Shown here: positions 1 through 6,044 of the stretch, in pieces | Numbering within the stretch: the stretch's first letter is position 1 | How the letters are laid out: every line of letters starts with the position of its first letter | Assembly (NCBI GenBank): GCA_964493515.1 | Contig: CAZBNJ010000052.1 | Location: forward strand, 1-9,810 | DNA length: 9,810 nt | Reading direction: 5' to 3' | DNA from: CANRIN01 sp964493515 | GTDB lineage: Bacteria > Bacillota > Clostridia > Oscillospirales > JAAYOS01 | Notes under the pieces: model-generated | The model's input: only the letters and a program-made list of their open reading frames with translations | Told to the model about the DNA's origin: nothing | Database searches by the model: none | Translations under genes and position numbers: made by a program

Positions 1-986
1 TCGCCGCGGTCGACGTACCCCAGCCTGCGATAGAACCCCTCGGCGCTCTCCCGCGCGTGCAGGTATATCTCCCGAAACCCGCGTGCCGCAAGGCGTTTCT
101 CGATAAGCTCCATCAGCAGTGCGCCCACGCCGATGCCCCGCCATTCCGGTTCGACCACCACCTGACGGACGTGCGCGCGGTCGCCCTCCGGCGTGGCGCA
201 GCCATACGCGACCAGCCTGTCGCCGTCAAAGAATCCGAAGTGCCGGTCCTCCTTCTCGCGCTCGAGCGGGTCGTCGTAGATGCTCAGACCCAGCGGCCGC
301 CGAAGCTCGCGGTCACGCAGGTCGAGCGCCTGCCGATACCGCTCGCCGCCGTGGTCGATGCTCCGTGGGCGTAACCGCAGATACGGCGTCAGATGACCGG
401 TGCTGTTCGCAAACTCCAGCGCGCGGCTGACATCCGGGTCGCCCTCTATCGTTCGCCAGACGTGTACCGCCGTGTCGCCGCTTTGCACCAACGTGTCGCA
501 GTCCGCGCCGAAAAACGCATAGAACAGGCGGTTTATCATCCCGCCGTGGCAGACGATGGCAATGCAGTCAAGCCCGCGCGCGTCGTCGAGTATCCGAGCC
601 ATCACCCGCCGCCCGCGCTCACTGAACGCCGCCTCGCTCTCCTGTCCGTAGACGCTCTCCTCCCGCGGCGCACGCACGCGCGGAAACCGCTCGTTCGCCT
701 CCTCAAACGTAAGCCCCGCAAGCTGTCCGTTGTCGTGCTCGCGGAGGTCTGGCTCACCTATTATCGGCACGCCGCCGCACGCCGACGAGATGCGCTCCGC
801 CGTCTCACGCGCCCGACTCAGCGTCGACGCGTATATCCGTTGCGGCGCAAAGCTCTCAGCTATCCGCGCGGCACAGGCTTCCGCCTGCATCCGACCGCGT
901 CGGGTCAGCGGCATATCCAGCCGTCCCTCGTGTACGCCGTACAGATCCGCCTCGCTCTCGCCGTGCCGCACCACGATCATCCGCAT
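1..986 (-). CDS. Histidine phosphatase-GNAT acetyltransferase fusion protein (3' end outside window)
   Basis: Reading leftward from ATG at 986 there is one open frame of 328 codons with no stop before the edge. Residues 1-190 are a histidine phosphatase (phosphoglycerate mutase superfamily) domain: RHG at 7-9 with the phosphoacceptor H8, an IYAST..SRARETA block around R58, an LREHDNGQLAG block with E83, and the second catalytic His in VCHGG (H147). Residues about 212-328 are a GNAT domain: ALDLRDRELRRPLGL, then VRQVVVEPEWRGIGVGALL, where R283-A289 is the acetyl-CoA pyrophosphate loop, and EGFYRRLGYV near the edge. The phosphatase probably acts on a small phosphorylated metabolite and the GNAT part on an amine; neither substrate can be read. 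The start overlaps the malQ stop by one base (TAATG), with AGGGAG about 7 bases upstream, so translation is probably coupled. I checked the frame codon by codon and saw no frameshift between domains. Confidence 0.9.
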   Translation of the reverse strand, partial: MRMIVVRHGESEADLYGVHEGRLDMPLTRRGRMQAEACAARIAESFAPQRIYASTLSRARETAERISSACGGVPIIGEPDLREHDNGQLAGLTFEEANERFPRVRAPREESVYGQESEAAFSERGRRVMARILDDARGLDCIAIVCHGGMINRLFYAFFGADCDTLVQSGDTAVHVWRTIEGDPDVSRALEFANSTGHLTPYLRLRPRSIDHGGERYRQALDLRDRELRRPLGLSIYDDPLEREKEDRHFGFFDGDRLVAYGCATPEGDRAHVRQVVVEPEWRGIGVGALLMELIEKRLAARGFREIYLHARESAEGFYRRLGYVDRG

Positions 987-2500
987 TATTTGTCTCCCTT
1001 TTCGGCGCTTTCCTCCGCGGCTTCGGCGCCCTTGCCCACCTCGCCGAACTGCTCGCGGCGGTAGATGTGGTTCATCCTGCGCAGCCACTCGGCGGGTATC
1101 TCGGAAAGCTGATCGGCGGTCACGCGGAACTTCCACATTCCCTCCGCCACTCCGGGCGTGTTCATCCGGCAGTCCTTGCCGTAGCCGAGCAGGTCCTGCA
1201 CCGGCATGACCGCAACGTCCGCAACGCTGGACATCAGCTCGCGCAGCACCGCGCGGACGCCCTCGCCCAGATCGTCGCCCCTGTATCCGCAGTAGTCGAG
1301 GAATATCCGCTTTGCGCTCGGCTCAAGCTCGTACAGATAGCCCAGCACCGTGTTGTTGTCGTGTGTTCCGCTGTACGCCACGCAGTTTTTGACGTATGTG
1401 TGCGGCTGGTGGGTGCTCTCATAGTCGCCCATAAAGCCAAACTGTATCACCCGCATGCCCGGAAATCCGCTGTACTCGAGCAGCTCGACCACGTCCTCGC
1501 TTATGTCGCCCAGATCCTCGGCGATGACCTCGCAGCCGCAGTCGGCGGCAACGCGGTTCACCATGTCCGCAAACGGCTTGCCCGGGCCTATCTCCCACCT
1601 GCCCTCCTTTGCGGTCTCGGCGCCGGCGGGTATCGACCAGTAGGTCGAGAAGCCGCGGAAGTGGTCAATGCGCACCGCGTCGAACCACTCGAACACGCCG
1701 CGAAGCCGCTCCTCCCACCACTTAAAGCCGTCCGCCTCCATCTTCTTCCAGTCGTATATCGGGTTGCCCCAAAGCTGACCGTCCTCGCTGAAATAGTCGG
1801 GAGGGCAGCCCGCCACCGCGCTCGGCTCGCCGTTTTTGTCCACCAGGAACTGCTCGCGGTTCGCCCAAACGTCCGCCGAGTCGGTGTCGACATATATCGG
1901 GATATCGCCGACTATCTTCACGCCGTTTTTGTGCGCATAGGCCTTTATTTCCGCCCACTGGCGCGCAAATTCATACTGTATCCACTGCCACTCGCGCTCG
2001 CTCTTTTGCGAATACTCGTCGGTCGTCCACTCGGTCCAGATGACGTTCCCGTTCGCTTCCTTGGTCGCGATGTATTTGCAAAATTTTGCGATTTGAGGGT
2101 GAGTTTGTGTAAATTCGTCCACACTTTCCGCTATTTCGTGTTTTTCAAGTGCGCGCTCCGCCGCGATCTTCAGCAGCGGCAGACGGCTCGTGTTTATCCT
2201 CTCAAACTCCGCCGAATACGGCTGCGATTGGCGCTCGCCGTCCCGCTCGGACGCGGTTATCAGTCCGTTCTCAAACAGTATATCCAGGTCGATAAACAGC
2301 GGGTTTCCCGCAAACGCCGACACCGATTTGTACGGCGAATTCGCGATGTCGGGTATCACAAACGGCAGCACCTGCCAGTATCTGAACCCGCACTCCTTCA
2401 TCCGGTCTATCGCCTTTTTCGCACCCGCCCCAAAGCTGCCGCAGCCGTAGTCGCCGGGCAGGCTGGATATGTGCAGCAGTATTCCGCTTCCTCGTTCCAT
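986..2500 (-). CDS. malQ: 4-alpha-glucanotransferase (amylomaltase, GH77)
   Basis: Cytoplasmic disproportionating enzyme that transfers alpha-1,4-glucan segments between maltodextrins, used in starch, glycogen or maltose breakdown. The 504-residue protein is full length for the compact bacterial type. The N-terminus has the family hallmark GILLHISSLPG (6-16), then WQVLPF (42-47) and SPYKSVSAFAGNPLFIDL (55-72). The catalytic set is visible: nucleophile D279 in VRIDHFRG, acid/base E328 in VIAEDLGD, and D381 in SGTHDNNT. The last about 20 residues are an acidic, alanine-rich tail that may be disordered. The ATG at 2500 has GGAGG 7 bases upstream, which supports this start. It lies 24 bases after pcp and overlaps the phosphatase-GNAT gene by one base, so it is an inner gene of the leftward operon. 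Identification is by motif recognition. Confidence 0.96.
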   Translation of the reverse strand: MERGSGILLHISSLPGDYGCGSFGAGAKKAIDRMKECGFRYWQVLPFVIPDIANSPYKSVSAFAGNPLFIDLDILFENGLITASERDGERQSQPYSAEFERINTSRLPLLKIAAERALEKHEIAESVDEFTQTHPQIAKFCKYIATKEANGNVIWTEWTTDEYSQKSEREWQWIQYEFARQWAEIKAYAHKNGVKIVGDIPIYVDTDSADVWANREQFLVDKNGEPSAVAGCPPDYFSEDGQLWGNPIYDWKKMEADGFKWWEERLRGVFEWFDAVRIDHFRGFSTYWSIPAGAETAKEGRWEIGPGKPFADMVNRVAADCGCEVIAEDLGDISEDVVELLEYSGFPGMRVIQFGFMGDYESTHQPHTYVKNCVAYSGTHDNNTVLGYLYELEPSAKRIFLDYCGYRGDDLGEGVRAVLRELMSSVADVAVMPVQDLLGYGKDCRMNTPGVAEGMWKFRVTADQLSEIPAEWLRRMNHIYRREQFGEVGKGAEAAEESAEKGDK

Positions 2501-2524
2501 TCCAATACCTCCAAAATGTATTTG

Positions 2525-3223
2525 TCACGCCTCGGCGCTTAGTGCCGCCGGTATGTACGCGCTGATACCCTCTGTCATCATTTCCAGCGGCATCGACGGC
2601 TCGCCCTTGCCGCGACGCACCGCCTGTTCGGTCGTAAACGGCAGGTGCACGAATCCGCATTTCATCGTCGATGCGTACCCCGCCGCCGCAATATCTGCAA
2701 GCAGCTTCTGCGTCTCCTCTCCGATGGCCGTCCGCTCACCGACGCACCTACCTGCGGCGACCGTCCCTGCGGCGCACAGCGCCGTGTACATCACCGCATT
2801 GCAGACATATCCGCCCGCGTCGTAGCTCAGCTTTGCCGGTATCCCCGCCGCCTGCATCGCCTCTATCCCGCGGCGCACGTTCAAGCTCGTGAAGTATCCG
2901 TCCGCGCCGAAGGGCAGCAGCCTCACTCCGTCGCACACAACGCCCGTACCGTCCGGCGAAGGCGAGTGCGCCGCGTTTATCGCCACCGCTTCGGGCGTTA
3001 TCGCGCCGCGTCCGCCCGCCTGTCCGAGGCTTATCACCGCGTCGGGCCGCAGCTCGGCGATATGCCGCAGCAGCTCGCGCGCCGCGCCGTCATACTCCAC
3101 CGGAAGCCGCACCGCCGTGATGTCGTGCCCGCCGAGCGTGCTCGGCAGACGGCTCGCCACCTCCCACGACGGATTGGTCGGTTCTCCGCCGAACGGTTCA
3201 AATCCGGTCACCAGTATCCTCAT
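2525..3223 (-). CDS. pcp: Pyroglutamyl-peptidase I (peptidase family C15)
   Basis: Cytoplasmic cysteine peptidase that removes N-terminal pyroglutamate from peptides. The start MRILVTGFEPFGGEPTNPSWE is typical of the family. All three catalytic residues can be seen: E78 in ITPEAVAIN, C141 in AGGYVCNAVMY and H193 in GFVHLPF. The Glu-Cys distance (63 residues) equals that of the Bacillus enzyme (E81, C144). The Cys-His distance is 52 residues against 24 there, so about 28 extra residues lie between them (roughly 150-186). The part after E78 is also divergent: the usual ARIPDN-type sequence is replaced by HSPSPDGTG. Total length is 232, slightly above the usual 200-215. A GGGGGA ribosome site lies just before the ATG. 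It starts 16 bases after the serine dehydratase gene and ends 24 bases before malQ. An active peptidase is likely but not certain because of the insertion. Confidence 0.9.
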   Translation of the reverse strand: MRILVTGFEPFGGEPTNPSWEVASRLPSTLGGHDITAVRLPVEYDGAARELLRHIAELRPDAVISLGQAGGRGAITPEAVAINAAHSPSPDGTGVVCDGVRLLPFGADGYFTSLNVRRGIEAMQAAGIPAKLSYDAGGYVCNAVMYTALCAAGTVAAGRCVGERTAIGEETQKLLADIAAAGYASTMKCGFVHLPFTTEQAVRRGKGEPSMPLEMMTEGISAYIPAALSAEA

Positions 3224-3239
3224 TCTCTGTCCCCCTGTC

Positions 3240-4439
3240 TCAACTCACTCGATACGTCCGCGCGAGTCCGCCCTCCGACGTCTCGCGGTACGCCGCCGCC
3301 ATGTCCTTTCCGGTCTGATACATCGTCTCCACCACCGTGTCAAACGATATCTTACGCGTGCTCGTCAGGAAATTCGCGAGGCTGAACGCGTTTATCGCGC
3401 GCATTGCCGCCACCGCGTTCCGCTCGATGCAGGGTATCTGCACAAGCCCTCCTATCGGGTCGCAGGTCAGCCCCAGATGGTGCTCCATCGCGACCTCCGC
3501 CGCGTACTCTATCTCCTCAATGCCCATTCCGTGCAGCTCGCACAGTGCCGCCGACGCCATGCTGCACGCCGTGCCTATCTCCGCCTGGCATCCGCACTCG
3601 GCGCCGCTTATCGACGCGTTCTGCTTTATCACAAGCCCGATGATCCCCGCCGCCGCGAGCGCGCGAAGTATCTCGTCGTCGCCAAAGCCCTTGGTCTGCT
3701 GCATATATTTCAGCACCGCAGGAAGCACGCCGCTCGCGCCGCAGGTCGGGGCGGTCACGACATCGCCGGACGCGGCGTTCTGCTCGCTCACCGCAAACGC
3801 AAACGCGCACACCATGCGGTTCTCGCGGGTCTGCGCCGTCTCGTCTATGTGCCGCTGACGGTAGAGATAGCGCGCCTTTCGCTGCGTGCCCGCGCCGCCC
3901 GGAAGCTCTCCCTCCGCCTTCAGTCCCGCGTCTATCGACTGCTCCATCGCGCGCCAGACCTCCGCCAGATAGTCGTATATCCCCGGCTCGAACCGCTCGA
4001 CATACTCGCACAGCCGTATGTCCTCGTCGGCGCAGTATTTCGCTATCTCGCTGAAATTTTTGTGCGGGTATACCTCGTCAGGCTCGCAGAACTCACGGTC
4101 CGCCCACTTCACGCTGCCGCCGCCTATCGAATACGCGCGGATGCGCCTTGCGAGCGCGTCCCCCTCGAACACCTCTACATCCATCATGTTCGGGTGCTCG
4201 ACCGTCGGCGTGTCGTGGTCGAACAGCACCTCGCACTCGGTCGGAGCAAACGCGTCGACAAGCGCGCGGTCGGTCATGTGACCGCGTCCGGTCGCCGCAA
4301 GCGAGCCGTACAGCGTCACGCGGTAGCGCGTGGCGTTCGGATACTCGGCGGCTATCTCGCGTGCCGCGCGGCTCGGTCCCATCGTGTGGCTGGACGACGG
4401 CCCGCGCCCTATCTTGTACAGTTCCCGTAGCGATTGCAT
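3240..4439 (-). CDS. sdaA: L-serine dehydratase (L-serine ammonia-lyase), iron-sulfur-dependent, single chain
   Basis: Converts L-serine to pyruvate and ammonia with a [4Fe-4S] cluster, feeding pyruvate metabolism. It is the single-chain form with the beta domain first and the alpha domain second. In the numbering of the ATG start at 4439 (399 residues), the substrate-loop motif GPSSSHTMGPSRAA is near residue 13 and YSIGGGS near 103. The cluster ligands match the E. coli SdaA pattern C343/C385/C396 in spacing: C284 (GCQAEIGTAC), C326 (LTCDPIGG) and C337 (IPCIERN). A further Cys (C233) is in TAPTCGASG, where E. coli has Asn. The open frame can be read from a TTG at 4463, but GGGAGG lies downstream of that TTG and about 10 bases before the ATG at 4439, so the ATG is the start. 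The 42-base gap to the HD gene is very AT-rich; a second weak promoter there cannot be excluded. Confidence 0.95.
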   Translation of the reverse strand: MQSLRELYKIGRGPSSSHTMGPSRAAREIAAEYPNATRYRVTLYGSLAATGRGHMTDRALVDAFAPTECEVLFDHDTPTVEHPNMMDVEVFEGDALARRIRAYSIGGGSVKWADREFCEPDEVYPHKNFSEIAKYCADEDIRLCEYVERFEPGIYDYLAEVWRAMEQSIDAGLKAEGELPGGAGTQRKARYLYRQRHIDETAQTRENRMVCAFAFAVSEQNAASGDVVTAPTCGASGVLPAVLKYMQQTKGFGDDEILRALAAAGIIGLVIKQNASISGAECGCQAEIGTACSMASAALCELHGMGIEEIEYAAEVAMEHHLGLTCDPIGGLVQIPCIERNAVAAMRAINAFSLANFLTSTRKISFDTVVETMYQTGKDMAAAYRETSEGGLARTYRVS

Positions 4440-4481
4440 ACTGTCCCTGCCTCCCGAAACCAAAAGTATATATATTATTGT

Positions 4482-5153
4482 TTATGACAAATAGTTTTCT
4501 ATTTTCCGCAGTCCCGCAAGCGAGCGATTCACCTCGTCGACCGTAAATTCCATCGCGTGACGCAGCTCGTCGGCGAGCGTCCGCGCAAGCTCCTTCGCCT
4601 TCGCGGTGTACATCCTGTCCGCGACGTGCGCCAGCTTGTAGAGGTACTCCTGCACCACCGACGCGGGTGCGTCCGCCCGAAAGTCGACCATTCCGTCGGC
4701 GTTTTGCGTGTAATACGGCTCGGCGACGTGCGCCTTGTAGGACACCGTTCGGAACAGTCCCATCATGCCGCAGACATCCAGTTTGTCCGAGTCGAACAGT
4801 ATCTGCGCCTCTATCGACTCCGCCCTGCCGCCGGTGCGGTATCGGTGCGAGCGTATCGCCGAGCGCACCTTCTCTGCAAACTCGGACGGATATCCGCGGG
4901 AGACCAGCCAGTCGCGCGCCATGTTCGCCCCGACCGCCGCGTGGTCGAGCGACGGATCGCGGAACTGCGCCGCGCGGCCGATGTCGTGCAGCAGGCAGGC
5001 GGTGATGAGCAGGTCACGGTCGACCGACGGTTCGCTCTCCGCAATGGTCATCGCGTAGCCGAGCACCCGCATGACGTGCTCTCGGTCGTGCGCCGCGTCG
5101 CCCATGCACTCGTTCATATACGCGACCGTCTCGTCGTATCGTTCTCTCGTCAT
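4482..5153 (-). CDS. HD-domain metal-dependent phosphohydrolase
   Basis: Predicted cytoplasmic phosphohydrolase of the HD superfamily, acting on an unknown phosphoester or nucleotide. From the ATG at 5153 it has 223 residues. The metal-binding pattern is present: H22 and H26 in AHDREHVMRV, H56-D57 in ACLLHDIGR, H71 in LDHAAVGA, H103 in RSHRYRTG, and D121/D123/D126 in LFDSDKLD. The C-terminal half is helical with YKLAHVADRMYTAKAKELA. The frame is open to an earlier ATG at 5183, but that codon overlaps the -10 box of the promoter, while the ATG at 5153 has AGAGGGGGA about 6 bases upstream; the shorter form is therefore preferred. It is the first gene of the leftward operon. Nothing in the sequence links its activity directly to serine or glucan metabolism. 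Confidence 0.88.
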   Translation of the reverse strand: MTRERYDETVAYMNECMGDAAHDREHVMRVLGYAMTIAESEPSVDRDLLITACLLHDIGRAAQFRDPSLDHAAVGANMARDWLVSRGYPSEFAEKVRSAIRSHRYRTGGRAESIEAQILFDSDKLDVCGMMGLFRTVSYKAHVAEPYYTQNADGMVDFRADAPASVVQEYLYKLAHVADRMYTAKAKELARTLADELRHAMEFTVDEVNRSLAGLRKIENYLS

Positions 5154-5181
5154 CGACTTCCCCCTCTTTCCGTTCCTTTCC

Positions 5182-5210
5182 ATTATACCACAGTCGCGCT
5201 CGGTTTGCGA
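5182..5210 (-). promoter_or_regulatory. Extended -10 sigma-A promoter of the HD-sdaA-pcp-malQ operon
   Basis: On the minus strand a perfect TATAAT (5187-5182) is preceded by TGG, giving an extended -10 (TGNTATAAT). The hexamer 17 bases upstream is TCGCAA, a poor -35 (3 of 6), which fits an extended -10 promoter. Transcription should begin near 5175, about 22 bases before the HD start codon at 5153. It lies directly after the terminator of the ABC ATPase gene. Confidence 0.8.
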
Positions 5211-5213
5211 TAG

Positions 5214-5239
5214 AAAAAAGAGCCTTTCGGCTCTTTTTT
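5214..5239 (-). terminator. Rho-independent terminator of the ABC ATPase gene (possibly bidirectional)
   Basis: Six A, GAGCC, a four-base loop, GGCTC and six T form a perfect inverted repeat. In the leftward transcript the loop is GAAA and the stem is followed by a U run. The TAA stop of the ATPase gene (5240-5238) already lies in the A/T part of the stem. The symmetric sequence could also stop rightward transcription, but no rightward gene ends here. Confidence 0.93.
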
Positions 5240-5918
5240 ACTCCTCTATCCTGCCGTCGGCAAGCCGTATCGTCCGTCGAGCGCGCGCAGCGACCTCCGC
5301 GTCGTGGGTTATCAGCAGCACCGTCGCGCCGCGCCGATTCAGCTCGCACAGCGTGTCCATCACCACCGTGGCACTGCGGCGGTCGAGGTTTCCGGTCGGC
5401 TCGTCCGCAAGTATCAGCGACGGATGGGTCACCAGCGCCCGCGCGATCGCCACCCGCTGCTGCTGACCGCCGCTCAGCTCGTGCGGACGGTGCTGGGTGC
5501 GGCGCTCAAGCCCCACCTCGCGCAGCGCGTCCATCGCCTTCTCGCGGCGGGTTGACGGCTGCTCACCGCGCAGCGTCAGCGGCATCTCCACGTTCTCCAG
5601 CGCGGTCATCCGCCCGAGCAGATTGAAGTCCTGAAACACGAAGCCTATCTTGCTTCCACGCAGGCTTGCACGCTCGCCCGCGCTCATCGCGCCGACGTCG
5701 CGACCGTCGAACAGATAGCTGCCCCCGCTCGGTCGGTCAAGGCAGCCCACAATGTTCATAAGCGTCGACTTCCCGCTGCCGCTCGACCCGATCACCGCCA
5801 GAAACTCGCCCGAGCGCATACCGAGGCTCACGCCGCGCAGCGCGTCCACCCCTCCGCCGGCCAGCCGGTACCGCTTGGATACGTTCCTAAGCTCGATAAG
5901 TATGGCGCTCACCCCCAC
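5238..5918 (-). CDS. ABC transporter ATP-binding protein, MacB/LolD-like
   Basis: Nucleotide-binding subunit of an ABC transporter, of the subfamily that works with MacB/FtsX-type permeases. All functional motifs are intact: Walker A GSSGSGKST (44-52), Q-loop Q96 in FVFQDFNLL, signature LSGGQQQRVAIARAL (148-162), Walker B LILADEPTGNLD with E173, and H-loop H205 in LLITHD. It is full length at 226 residues with no membrane segment. No permease gene is next to it: it ends at a terminator, and upstream lies a divergent gene. The start is uncertain. GTG codons at 5918 and 5912 have no ribosome site, while GGGGGTGA lies 5-6 bases before an ATA codon at 5903, giving an ATA-CTT-ATC-GAG beginning. 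No clear promoter is seen for it in the divergent gap. Confidence 0.92.
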   Translation of the reverse strand: MGVSAILIELRNVSKRYRLAGGGVDALRGVSLGMRSGEFLAVIGSSGSGKSTLMNIVGCLDRPSGGSYLFDGRDVGAMSAGERASLRGSKIGFVFQDFNLLGRMTALENVEMPLTLRGEQPSTRREKAMDALREVGLERRTQHRPHELSGGQQQRVAIARALVTHPSLILADEPTGNLDRRSATVVMDTLCELNRRGATVLLITHDAEVAARARRTIRLADGRIEE

Positions 5919-5964
5919 GGCGTAGTGTGCGCGTTTTCACTGCAAAAAATTCGCGAAATTTTTC

Positions 5965-5978
5965 CGAACAATCGTTTG
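5965..5978 (+). promoter_or_regulatory. Candidate LexA (SOS) box 1
   Basis: CGAACAATCGTTTG fits the Gram-positive LexA palindrome CGAAC-N4-GTTCG at 9 of the 10 fixed positions. It overlaps the first bases of the -35 box of the radical SAM gene, a good place for repression. The downstream genes are of predicted DNA repair families, which agrees with SOS control. It is a pattern match only. Confidence 0.5.
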
Positions 5979-6004
5979 ACAAACGAACTTTTGTATGCTA
6001 TACT
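5976..6004 (+). promoter_or_regulatory. Sigma-A promoter of the radical SAM operon
   Basis: A perfect TTGACA (5976-5981), a 17-base spacer and TATACT (5999-6004), with TG one base before the -10 (extended -10). Transcription should begin near 6011, leaving a leader of about 34 bases. The -35 lies within a 15-base inverted repeat, TCGTTTGACAAACGA (5972-5986). Confidence 0.88.
5984..5997 (+). promoter_or_regulatory. Weak candidate LexA box 2
   Basis: CGAACTTTTGTATG keeps the CGAAC half-site; the other half GTATG differs from GTTCG at two positions. It lies in the promoter spacer, 19 bases after box 1. On its own it would not be convincing; it is listed because of the cluster. Confidence 0.25.
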
Positions 6005-6016
6005 GTACTCACACAC

Positions 6017-6030
6017 GGAACATTTATTCG
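6017..6030 (+). promoter_or_regulatory. Weak candidate LexA box 3
   Basis: GGAACATTTATTCG contains GAAC-N4-ATTC, one change from GAAC-N4-GTTC in the core; the outer base pair is G/G rather than C/G. It lies in the leader between the predicted transcription start and the ribosome site of the radical SAM gene. Confidence 0.3.
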
Positions 6031-6044
6031 AGAGGTAGGTCTGT

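Noticed and set aside
393..1064. 223-codon plus-strand open frame at the left end
   Set aside because: The minus strand carries the histidine phosphatase domain here with complete motifs.
1067..2542. 491-codon open frame on the plus strand opposite malQ
   Set aside because: The opposite strand encodes a full-length enzyme with all catalytic residues. The plus frame has no family motifs and is an antisense shadow of GC-rich codons.
2889..4430. 513-codon open frame on the plus strand opposite pcp and sdaA
   Set aside because: It spans two well-identified minus-strand genes and reads as arginine-, alanine- and proline-rich low-complexity sequence, typical of an antisense shadow.
4440..4487. 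Possible second promoter before sdaA (TTGTCA and TATACT)
   Set aside because: The two hexamers are only 14 bases apart and the region is simple AT repeat, so I cannot support a promoter.
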